From Craspedostauros australis (Eukaryota; Bacillariophyta; Bacillariophyceae; Mastogloiales; Achnanthaceae), in contig JAMXDE010000016.1 of assembly GCA_026770025.1 (NCBI GenBank), positions 248,001-312,000 of the forward strand: DNA of 64,000 nucleotides, in the 5' to 3' direction. Positions within the stretch are counted from its first letter, which is position 1. Every line of letters starts with the position of its first letter. A program made the position numbers and the translations under genes. This document shows, one piece after another, positions 30,642-40,227 of this stretch. The notes beneath the pieces are model-generated. The model made no database searches, had not been told where the DNA came from, and saw only the letters and a list, made by a program, of their open reading frames with translations.

Positions 30642-32338
30642 TTACAATTCGATCTGTCCGACGCCACCGGCGTTTCTCTTGTAAACAATGTTCAGCTTGC
30701 CAGAGTCCTCATTCTTGAAGACGTAGAAGTCGTGGTCGACGTAGTCCAGGGCGAAGATGGCCTCCTTGATTGGGACAGGGGTCTCCAGATCGAAGCTGTC
30801 GATCTTGGTGATGGATGGCGCCTCTGGGTCGATGAAGTCTTCGACGGCAGCCTCGAGGGCATTGCCGTTGACAACGGCGAGCTCCTCCTCCATGGCCTCG
30901 ATGGCAACCATGAGGTCTTCACCCATGCTGTTTCCTGAGTGGTATCCCTTCTGGCGGCGCTCCTTGTATTTGAGGAGCTTTCTGTTGAGAGCGTGGGCGA
31001 TAGAGTCGATGGTGTTGTACATATCAGGAGTTTCCTCCTTGCAGTGGATGGTGAGGCCCTTGAGGTTGGCTGTGAGGTCAACACGGTGAGCATTCTTGAC
31101 CTGTTGATGGCAACAGCATTGGCGGGGGCAGCGGTCGGGACCATGGCGACGTCATTGACATCAGAGCATGAGCGGCAACGGCCATCAAGATAGAGAATTG
31201 ATTATGGTGTTGCAGGCGGTGCCAATGATGAAAAATGGCAGTCGAGGAAAACGATCACAATTGAAGAGATTCCAGGGAATACATCATGGTGCCGTGATGT
31301 CGTGGTGCCGCGCCGGTTTGTATCCACCAGGTGTCATCGTTGCCGTATGCATTTATGGTGGGCGCGTGCGCAAGATTTGACGACAAACACAAACACAAAT
31401 GCCATTGCAACCACCATTGCAATCACAAACGGTGCAGCATGACGTCCAGTTGCGTTTGCAGAAAGGACGAAATGCGCGTCGCAACGGTCGGCGGATGCCA
31501 ATCAACCAAAAAGAGAATACGCAGATTGCTGTGAGAGTTGGGTCAAATCGCGATCGTTCATTGCCGCAGTTGGACACAACAGCGTGCTGAAGGCCATCAC
31601 GCTCGCAGCTGTCGCCATGCCTGATGGAGCAAGCGAAATGACGTCCTTGATAGCTGTGCTGGAGCTTGACCTCTACCAGTTGCGATGCACAATGCGTCGG
31701 CGCAATGTGTTGATGATGGCAAAAGCAGCCTGCCAACGTTTTTCCATTGCTTGTGTATTCTTCACCCTTGAGGATATTCGCCTTTGTTGTGATGGGCAAT
31801 TCTAATGATACGTCGCAGCTGGGGGTCCGATACAACACTTATTGCCGCCATTGCCGCAGTTTCTTGTTGGATCCAAATCGAGGCCACTCCTCTTGAGCTC
31901 AGCATCGGCGCTCTTGCTGTCGTCGTGGTCACAACGGTCATAAGCAGAACCAGCTTGCGTATCCTCAACTCAGAACATGCAAGCACATCGCTCCGCTCCG
32001 CATCGCAGTAGAACGTGACAGACAGGACGTACCTTTGGATTCTTGTTGACGGAAAGGTGGACGTCGCAGTCTCGGACGAATCCGCCGCTGGCAAGCTTTC
32101 TCAGTGGGTTTCCGATGCGCTTGTCAATGTAGTCGTTGATGGAGGGCGTGAGGTCGATGTTGTTCCCTGTCACAACCAAGGGAACCTCGGCTCCGACGTC
32201 GGAGGCAGACACTCCGATGGCAGTCGCAGATGCTGCTGCTGATGTGGCTGGGAGGCCGAAATTGGCGCCAGGCTTGCCGACATTGAAGGCGGACGAGGAC
32301 GTCGCCATGAGGGAAGCGAGGAAGAGGGAGAGACGCAT
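30642..32338 (-). CDS. hpf: Plastid-targeted long-form ribosome hibernation promoting factor (two exons)
   Basis: Model: exon 1 32338-32033, exon 2 31100-30642, phase-0 GT-AG intron of 932 bp, 254 residues. It begins MRLSLFLASLMATSSSAFNV, an ER signal peptide ending in the SSAF plastid-import motif. The N-terminal S30AE domain starts VPLVVTGNNIDLTPSINDYI, runs through DCDVHLSVNKNPK at the splice and on to KNAHRVDLTANLKG and DMYNTIDSIAHALNRKLLKY. After an acidic linker the long-form C-terminal dimerisation domain is complete (SFDLETPVPIKEAIFALDYV, DHDFYVFKNEDSGKLNIVYK, RNAGGVGQIEL). Long HPF and its plastid form PSRP1 bind the 30S decoding site and pair inactive 70S ribosomes. It is divergent to the SUI1-domain gene. 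Confidence 0.94.
31101..32032 (-). other. 932-bp intron of the HPF gene
   Basis: Donor GTACGT at 32032 (minus strand) and acceptor CAACAG ending at 31101. The longest intron in the window. It holds only short frames on either strand, several CAAACAC repeats around 31381-31430, and CGACGTCATTGAC near 31148. No embedded gene recognised. Confidence 0.85.
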
Positions 32339-33401
32339 GATTCAGGTGATGTATCAGAATACGAGTAGTGAGAATGGGATGAAGCCGGGGCTGATGCTGT
32401 GGCTGATGCTGTGGCTGTTGGTCGATGACTTGTGGGCTCTTGTTTGTGTTTGTGTCTGACCTCTTGTGTGTTGTTCTGACGCCCGCGTTGTTCCTGTTGG
32501 GATTGAGATCGTTGTTCTGTCATCACGGCTGCGGCCGCGGCCGTTGCTGTCGTTGGCGCGGTTGCTGCGCGCGAGTCCGAGTGTTGGGTTCTCGTTGACA
32601 ATGGGTTGATCGGGCGGAGAGAGGCGAAAAGAAAGATACGAGCTATGCATTCCGAAGCGATGCAAGACGTGACATCGTGATGTGAGGTGAGCGAACAGCG
32701 AGAGAAAAAAGCGAAGTGTCCCATTCCCGTGTCAACCAGCACTGAAGAACGATTCTTCGACACGGTTCTTCTTCAACTCTTGGTCGAATGGGTCGATTTG
32801 ACACTATTGATGACGTCATCAAGAACACCAGATGTCCAAAACGCAGATGTGGTGTGCCAACAGGCCACCAATCACCAAACGAGAAACCACTGACAGAACA
32901 AGGATCTGACCGTCATCGCTTCCGCTTCGCCTCTCTTGTTCCGCATCAAGTGATGTGGTGTGATGTGATGTGATGTGATGTGATGTGATCATCGTTGGCA
33001 TCGTCGGCGTCGTCGGCGTCATGGGGCATCATCATCACTGGAGTAGTCGCAGTCACGGGCACGCTGGAAGTTGGAGCGAGCTGCGAGGACGATCTACGGA
33101 GTGGGTAGATCTGTATCACCATTGCCACCGCCGCCACCATCGCCATCACCACCAGCACCATCCAACCATTCATTCATTCCTCCAGCGAGAGCACTATCCT
33201 CATCCATCAACATTCGGCGGTGTATCCAGAGCCAAGGCACGAACACTCTAGAGCACGCTTAACCTGATCATCAATCAGGGCGGAACAAGAGAGACAGCGA
33301 CAGCAAGGTACTCGGGACAGCCCCGTCCATTCCTATCCACCCGTACGACCTTCACCATCCGGCTCGGTTCAGTTCAGCCTGCGACTCCAGAAGCTCGCAT
33401 C
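32339..33401. promoter_or_regulatory. Bidirectional promoter region between HPF and SUI1 genes
   Basis: 1063 bp separate the two start codons. Visible elements: TACGAGTA at 32360-32367, 22 bp from the HPF start; the 16-bp perfect palindrome TTGATGACGTCATCAA at about 32807-32822, containing the CRE core TGACGTCA at 32811-32818; and a TGATG pentamer repeat at 32961-32989. Frames of 60-197 codons here are codon-poor and overlap the leaders. The regulatory role is inference. Confidence 0.55.
32961..32989. repeat. TGATG pentanucleotide repeat
   Basis: About six near-perfect TGATG units within the shared HPF/SUI1 promoter region. Confidence 0.9.
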
Positions 33402-34208
33402 ATGGGTGCCGCTCCTTCGACTCGTGCAAGCACGAATACTCGTATATTCAGCTGCTGCCACGAGCTCCGATTCAGCTTCTGCTGCTTGTTGGTCCTGGCT
33501 TTGCGCTATGCTAACACTGCCAATGTTGCCACCATCGGCACGAGTGGAAGTACGACTGTTCATGCCTTCGCCATCCCAACGACGCGGATAGGCAGTGCAG
33601 ATCGTGCAGCAGGCCAATCTCCATTCACGGTATTGAGGAATGCAGTGAGCGAGGACGCAAATGGAGACGGAGCTTCTGATGCTCTTGAGCCCAAAAAGAA
33701 GAAGAAAAAGAAGAAACCAGCCTTCGTGATCAACACCAACCTTGTGGGAACGATATCATCCAACCCAGATGGCGATCAAAACAAGCCACGCAGCACGGGA
33801 AGCTTGGGAGTCAAGTCGAAGAAGTTCAAAAGTGAGCGTCAGCAAAAGCAGAGACAAAAGATGTCGTCATCATTGCCCACCGACCGTCCACTGACCAAGA
33901 AGGAGAAGCAGAGGACGGGGAATGGCCAGATCGACAGCTCCAAGCAGACTCTGCTGAGCGACGCCGAGACCAAGGCGAACGAACCCGTCCAAGTACTGGA
34001 GGCCAAGCGCGGCAACAAGGTCGTCACCATTATCCGTGGCATGACATCCCCCATGGACGATCGTAAGGCGTTGCTCAAGGAATTCAAGAAGAAGATTGGC
34101 GGAGGCGGGGCCTTCGTCGATGGAGTGCTGGAATTGCAGGGTGCGCATGCAGAAAAGACCGTCACCATGCTGCGATCCAAAGGATACGACAAGGCCAAGA
34201 AGATATGA
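33402..34208 (+). CDS. SUI1/YciH-type translation initiation factor with plastid-type leader
   Basis: 268 residues, ATG at 33402. The C-terminal 70 residues form a SUI1 domain: KVVTIIRGMTSPMDDRKALL, KEFKKKIGGGGAFVDGVLEL and QGAHAEKTVTMLRSKGYDKA, with the IELQG-like core and Gly run of the eIF1/YciH fold. Unlike cytosolic eIF1 (about 110 residues) it has a long N-terminal extension. A hydrophobic core FSFCCLLVLAL at about residues 24-34 is followed by VHAFAIP near residue 55, matching signal peptide plus Ala-Phe plastid motif. The middle is basic with an eight-Lys run (base 33694 on). Bacterial YciH binds the small subunit and affects start selection and stress translation; a plastid counterpart is plausible. 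Import is inferred from the leader only. The domain is nearest YciH/eIF1; subfamily not certain. Confidence 0.85.
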   Translation: MGAAPSTRASTNTRIFSCCHELRFSFCCLLVLALRYANTANVATIGTSGSTTVHAFAIPTTRIGSADRAAGQSPFTVLRNAVSEDANGDGASDALEPKKKKKKKKPAFVINTNLVGTISSNPDGDQNKPRSTGSLGVKSKKFKSERQQKQRQKMSSSLPTDRPLTKKEKQRTGNGQIDSSKQTLLSDAETKANEPVQVLEAKRGNKVVTIIRGMTSPMDDRKALLKEFKKKIGGGGAFVDGVLELQGAHAEKTVTMLRSKGYDKAKKI

Positions 34209-34504
34209 ATTGAATGACCGAGTGGATGTCAACGGGAGCGAGAAGATGGGTGTGAATATGGGTGTGACTCTCATGTTCATAGAGAGCTATGGGAAGCTGC
34301 ATTGCCATGCTAGGGATGCGTTCGTATTCTACTCTTCTATGGTACAGATCTATTCCGTTTATAATTGTCTATTGTCATTCACCACCTCAGGCCAACCGGC
34401 ATCATATTGCCGACTTGCCTCTGGATGTTGTGTGATGTGATTGCTGCGTTGTGTTGTTGTTCCATGGAAAGGAATCGTATACAACAAGCTCAAGTGATTG
34501 TTCA

Positions 34505-35824
34505 TCATGCTCCAAAGATCATTTTATCGGCAACTCCAAGGTCGTGAATCTCTGCGGCAGTCAAATTGAGCAATGCCGCGATGAATCGTTGCTGCAGTTT
34601 TCGATCGATGTTCTGCGCGTGGTGCGTATTCTTGATGTGATTCAACGTAACGAACTCCGAGTCGTGCTCGTGCTCGTGGGCTTGCTTTGCCGTCGTCATT
34701 TTCGTCGATTGTATCTGCTTTTGCTTCTTCGTCTTCGTCTTCTTCAAGGTCTCCGTGATGCGCTTCGTGTTCGGGAAGCACAGATGGGGTTCCTGCTCCA
34801 TCACGACGATGCGGCAATCCACGTTGGGATCTGCCTGCCAATTCGCTTGCTGCGTTTGATTCCACATTGTGCGCAATGATTTCTGATCTTTGCTCTCACG
34901 GGGGTTGGCATCGATCAAATGCCTCCACCTTTGCAAGCACTGCCGCGATCGGTGCCGATGCAAAATGAACTGTCCGCCTTGCACCGGCAATCGGTCGTAG
35001 TTGCCACGAAAGAAGTACATTTCTGACACTTCCCTTCTGTCTTGAGAGGCCAATGCCAACGACCGCTGATGACGAATGTCATATCTGTCCTCGATGTATT
35101 CAAAGAAAGTCTCCAAGTCACCGCCGACCACAATGTCCACATCCAGATAGTACAGCAATTCCACAGCCTCCATGCGAGGTTCACGATCTGCGTAGTCCAG
35201 TATCATCGTCTTGAATCTCTTGTACGGCATGTCGTTCTTGGTCTCCCAGTTGAAGTCTTCCGCACGCGGATGGATGACGACAAAGTTTGGATCTGCGATG
35301 TTCCTGTATCGAGCCTCGGGCGCGTCGGTCAGCAACACGACCAGTCCTTGCGCCCAGTTCCCACGTCGCCGGATGGACATCAAGCACCGTTCCACGATCT
35401 TGGTTTCTCGCGCTTCCTTGCCCATGGAAATCAGCACAATGGCTCGCCGCTGTGTGGCAGCTGTCCCATTGCGCGAGGAAGATTGCGGTTGCAACGCATG
35501 TATTGCTCCCAGTTGTGCTTGTGCTTGTGCTTGTGTCTGTGCGTTGACATTGACGTTGATGTTGACGTTGGCCAAGCCATCAGCTATCACAGCATTGTGC
35601 ATGCCCCTGCCATCATTGGCGAAGAGCAACGGCTTCAGCGTGCTGAGCTGGAAATTCAACAGCACCACCATCATGCCCAGCATTAAGGCCAGAGCCAGGT
35701 TTCGTTTCTTCTCTGACATCGCCGTGGCATTCCATTCTCGCTGCTTGAGATGCTGCAATCGTTTCACTCCTTTTCTGGCTGTGCCATTTCCTGCTGTCAC
35801 GGTCGTCGCAGTGTTGATCTGCAT
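34505..35824 (-). CDS. Type II membrane glycosyltransferase-like protein
   Basis: 439 residues, ATG at 35824. A short basic cytosolic N-terminus, one membrane anchor (NLALALMLGMMVVLLNFQL, about 42-60), then a stem with simple repeats (NVNINVNVN, QTQAQAQAQ). The lumenal domain has RAIVLISMGKEARETKIVER at its start and LLYYLDVDIVVGGDL at about 224-238; the DVD is the metal/sugar-nucleotide DxD motif of GT-A enzymes. QGGQFILHRHRSRQCLQRWR and TLNHIKNTHHAQNIDRKLQQ fit the acceptor and late His regions of GT8-like families. Expected to sit in Golgi or ER and move a sugar onto a glycan or protein; donor and acceptor unknown. A Lys/Thr-rich insertion lies near 34720-34760. No intron seen. Confidence 0.78.
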   Translation of the reverse strand: MQINTATTVTAGNGTARKGVKRLQHLKQREWNATAMSEKKRNLALALMLGMMVVLLNFQLSTLKPLLFANDGRGMHNAVIADGLANVNINVNVNAQTQAQAQAQLGAIHALQPQSSSRNGTAATQRRAIVLISMGKEARETKIVERCLMSIRRRGNWAQGLVVLLTDAPEARYRNIADPNFVVIHPRAEDFNWETKNDMPYKRFKTMILDYADREPRMEAVELLYYLDVDIVVGGDLETFFEYIEDRYDIRHQRSLALASQDRREVSEMYFFRGNYDRLPVQGGQFILHRHRSRQCLQRWRHLIDANPRESKDQKSLRTMWNQTQQANWQADPNVDCRIVVMEQEPHLCFPNTKRITETLKKTKTKKQKQIQSTKMTTAKQAHEHEHDSEFVTLNHIKNTHHAQNIDRKLQQRFIAALLNLTAAEIHDLGVADKMIFGA

Positions 35825-36593
35825 GTTGTCGTCCAGCTGTCACGGTCGGCCCAATTCAACGGGAAGGAATGCAACGAAGTGGATTGTAGACTGATGGACT
35901 GCATAATAATGCTGGAGCAAGTGCACGACAGTCCGTCCCAACGTTGCGCTGACTGTGGCTCACTGATCGTCGACATCAACAAGACAAGCGGCGGTGCGAT
36001 GGATCAACGCTCATTTTGTGACGAACGAATGATGTCGTGTTTTGGCGATGTCCGCGACAATGGACGGTTACTAAATAACGTCCTCATGTGACTGAGCTCC
36101 AAACGTGCGCGTTCGATTGAAAGAATGTTGACGAACACGGACAGAACGAAAGCAGGACAACATAAATATCTGTAATGGATTAACTTGTCGCAACTCCCAT
36201 GATGTTGTCTCAACGCATCCGGAACACTCTATTTGATTGGTCCGTTCTGTTCACTTCATCGGTCTCTGCTATGCTCTTCACTCTCTCATGGTCCAACTGC
36301 TGCAGCAACTTAAACCGAACCAATCCAAATCAAGACAGGCAATGGAAGAAGCGCCTATAGCACCATTGCCACGATGGGCATTGCACTACTTGCCCTATGC
36401 ATGTAAGTCATTGCAGAAATCAGATGAATTGAACTGGGAACTGGGGATGTCCAGAGTACGTATTGTCAAGAGCAAAGATGGCTTTGATGCTTAGGTGCTC
36501 AGAGAAGGCCCGAGGACGATCCGTTTTGTGGCGAAGTGCCAGTACCAATACTGGTGATCGTATCCGTACCCGTCCACACCTGTGAAGACGATG
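35825..36593. other. Intergenic region upstream of the glycosyltransferase gene
   Basis: Both neighbours are on the minus strand. A + frame at 36237-36494 (85 codons) and other short frames have no recognisable content. Nothing else seen. Confidence 0.55.
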
Positions 36594-39500
36594 CTACAGC
36601 CAGACATCGGCCACGTCCTTCGTGTCGAAACGAATGCCGCATGCTGGGCACTTGCGGCTGCGGTTCTTGATGTTGATGTCGACGCATTCCCTGCAGAACA
36701 TGTGGCGACACCTCAGCAGGATGCACTTCTTGTCCCTGTGGTTGCACACGGGGCATGTCAAGCGTCCCTTGAGAACCGACACCTGCGTGTTGAGCTGATC
36801 CACGGTGAACCCTCCTGCGTTCGTGCTGCTTCCTGACGATGGGCCCGATGACGAAGGCGCGTTCTTGCGGGCATCAGCAGCCTCCGTCTGGGCGATAGAG
36901 AGGAGCTCGGTGATTTCCTGCTTCTCCCGCTCCAGCTTCGTCATCTCCGTCGCAAGTTCATCGCAGCGTTCTTTGCTGGCTGCGAGATCCGCGGCATGCG
37001 AGGACATTATGCTGTGCTGCTTCAGCATCTTGGATTCAATGGCATTCTTCTCGGCTCGGATGGCGGAGCACTTTGCCTCCCACCCCGAAACGCTCGCATG
37101 CATCGCATTCTTTGCCTTGTGGAACTCCTCCATGACGCGGACGCGGGCGTTGTCTGCCAACCGCGCAGCCAGGGCAATCTGGTTGGCGTTCTTGGCCTGA
37201 TGCTCCAGATTGATCCTCTCCGCAGACAGCTTCTCCGTGACCTGCTTCAGGTGAAGGATCGTGGACAGCGACTTCGCATTCATCTCGTCCTTCTCGGCAG
37301 TCTGTTTCAGCAGCTTGGCGTTGGTCTGGAACATGCCCTCCCGTTCCTTCTCCGCTCGCTCGTACTTTGCCCTCAGCGAGTCGCGTGCGGCTCTGTACTT
37401 CTCCACATCTCGTTGCAGCTTCTTGTTGTCCTTGTACAGTTTCTCCGCGGGTGGCAGCGCCGATGATGACAGCGACTTTTGCTTCGGAGTCGACGATCCC
37501 GATTCATTCGATGATTCAGCGGCAGACGCACCAGCGCCGTTGGGAGTCCCGGATGCTGCAGCATTCGAGCTCGCGGCCTTGCTCTCCTTCGCTGCCTGCT
37601 GCAGGACGGAGTACTTGGTCTTGACTTCGTCGATCTTGTTCTGCAAGCTATCGTTCATTGCAATGGCTTCGCTCAGTAGCTGCCTCGTCGTTTCGGCCTG
37701 CCTCACGTTCTCAAGGACCTGCGTGAGCTTGTGCTCCAGCACCACAACTCGTTCGGCCAGCTGGATGCTTCCTGGGTTGGGCCGTCTTTTGGCATTCGCG
37801 CTGACAGCGGCACCAGTTCCATTTCCATCCGTCTCCATCTGCGCGACGCCGCTCCCACTGCTGCCATCAGCAGCAACAGTACCGTTGTCGTTGTTGTTTT
37901 CATCATCGTCGACCTCGTAGCTCCCGGCCAATTCTGACCACTTCTTCTCGTGCTTCCCCATGATCTCCTCCACCGATTTGGACACCAACTCCTCATTCGC
38001 CATCACCTCCGAACATATCTTTCGCAGCTTCTGCAGCGCACTTTTCATCTCCTCGATGTCCTGCTTCGCTGCTGTGAGGTCCGCTGTCTGCTGAATGAAT
38101 ACTTTCGACTCCCGCACCAGCTTCTCTTTGTCCTTATCTCCAATATCTGATCCCTTGCTCTTCTCGCCTTGCGAAAGCTTCAATGTCAATTCATTCAGCT
38201 TGAGTTCTCGCTCTCTCTTTTCCTCCAACATCTGTACGATTGATAATGTGCGCGGACCGTGCAGTGCATTGCAATACAATGCCGTGCAATCGGTTTACAG
38301 CCGACAACGAAAGCGAAAATGCGTCGAATTGATCGTCATCGTGATACCGAAGCCACGGGCATAACCAGGGCATTGCCAGAATCCCAAGCGGGACGAGACA
38401 TTCCATCCACCACGAATTCGAGCAGAGCATTGCGTACGTGTACGTACAGTGGTCGAAATACCCCCCAGATGCGACACCAAGATGGATGGATGGAATCGTA
38501 ATGCAGCGGAAAAAGCGATGAGCAATGAGTGAGCAACACCATGCATGATTTCAGCATCGACAACGACGATCTGCACCCTTGAAGCGAGCGCAACAACACA
38601 ACTCCCGTCCATTTCCATGCACCATGATTAATCATGCATCATTCCACCTTTCAGACCAATTGAAAATCAATTGCAAAGTGCTCTTTGTCGCAAAGAGCAA
38701 CCATAGCATGAGGTCGGATTCGCGCGGATTCTCATTTCGCTGCGCATGCCTGTGCGGGCGTACCTTGTCGATGAGCTCCTGTCTTGACTTGGAGATTTCC
38801 TCCAGATTCGCCAGCTGCTTTTCCATGGCGGTCGACGATGCGGAAGTGGGCGCATCGGGACTGGCAGATGATACGGTGCCATCCGGGCTGATCGCGCTGT
38901 CCGCAATAGATGATGCGCCGGGCAGCATGTTGCGAGCCGCGTCTTCTGCCATCCACTTGGCGGCCAGCTGTTTGTCGTTGTCTGTGCGTTCAATGTCCTT
39001 CAAAATCTCCGCTAGCGGATCACGCTTTGACGCCAAACGGTAGAGACCGCGCCTGACGCGTTTGTCGGACTCCTTGAGCGCATCGCGGGTTCGCGAAAGC
39101 TCTTCGAGCTGCTGTTTCTGCCGTTTGTACTTGGCCTTGATCTTCGAAACCTGCGTCGATAGCTTGGTGACGTGCGTGTCCTCCATGGAAACGGCGCCGT
39201 TGACACCGTTCGCTTCATTGACGCGGCAAAGCACGGCCCAGATCCACTTTTGCAGCAGGCCGGCTCTCTGAGCAATGTTGTCACTCGTGCGCAACATGGC
39301 GTCCATTTCTGGCATGGCGAACGCGTTGCTCGATAGCTGCGACGCCGAGGCGACTTGGTCCGAATCAGATAATGAGTCAAAGTCATCGTCGTCATCACCA
39401 TCGCCACGATTGTTCTTCCGGCCACGGCCGTTGGCGCCGCCATTCGCATCCCCCGCGGGTTGCGGTGCCTCCCCCAGTTCCGAAATCGAAGAGAGCAAGG

Positions 39501-40227
39501 CCCCGACCATCTCCACTGACGGACCCTCGCCTGTGCTCATGGGCGTGTCGGTGTTCATGGCACCGTCCGCGTCATTCTGCGATGCCGTTTGCATTGGTGT
39601 TGATGAGGACGATGGAGACGATAGCGTGGGTGTCGACAGTGACAGTGACGTTGATGCGGTGGCGGGGTCTTTGGACAGCAAGGTCTCCATCTGTGCCCAG
39701 GTCGTTTGCAGAGCGCCAATCGATTGGCATGCCTGGTAGCACTGGTTCCTCCGGTGATCCCGTTCTCTTTCCAAGCGGCGCAGCTGGTATTTGATCTGTC
39801 TGAGCTCGGAGCCCAAGGCTCTGTTCTGCTGGCGCAGGTAGAACGCGGACCTGTCCGTGTCATCGTCATCTTCCGATTCCAGGTTCGCAATCGAAGGTGC
39901 GGAGGTTTCGCGCTGCCGTTTGGTTCCCCTCGACGAGGTCCTTGATGTGGCGTTTGAAGTGGAACGGGACGGGGATGTGGAAGACTTGGTTCTGGTGGGA
40001 ACCGGCGATGATCTGGATCGCGACGATGATGATGAGCCGTTCGCGATGGCAGATCTGGAGGAGGACACGTTGTCCGCCAATGCCGCTTTGGGCATCTTTT
40101 GCAGGGACTTTCTGGCGAGAGGCTGTTTGGCCGTTGGCGTGTTCTTAGAGGGCCCAGAGTGGTCCATGGAACCGATGCCGTTGGACATGCTGCTCTGCTT
40201 CGCACGTTCTGCGAGTGCGCGTTTCAT
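36594..40227 (-). CDS. BRE1: BRE1-type RING E3 ubiquitin ligase (two exons)
   Basis: Model: exon 1 40227-38764, exon 2 38231-36594, 532-bp phase-0 GT-AG intron, 1033 residues. N-terminal disordered Ser/Thr region with KRQRETSAPSIANLE and DRSAFYLRQQNRALGSELRQ (bases 39930-39790), then long coiled coils broken by an acidic segment. The splice joins SRQELIDK to MLEEKRERELKLNELTLKL, continuing one coiled coil. The last 55 residues are a C3HC4 RING: CPVCNHRDKKCILLRCRHMF, CRECVDINIKNRSRKCPACG, ending KDVADVWL. BRE1 (yeast Bre1, RNF20/40, plant HUB1/2) ubiquitylates histone H2B with Rad6, promoting transcription-coupled H3 methylation. C-terminal RING after long coiled coils and total length near 1000 are family hallmarks. 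Acts in the nucleus. Confidence 0.93.
38232..38763 (-). other. 532-bp intron of the BRE1 gene
   Basis: Donor GTACGC at 38763 (minus strand), acceptor GTACAG ending at 38232. Contains no convincing gene. Confidence 0.88.

Noticed and set aside
33071-33262. Pro/His-rich + frames in the HPF/SUI1 promoter
   Set aside because: Short, low-complexity (from CCACCGCCGCC repeats), no motif.
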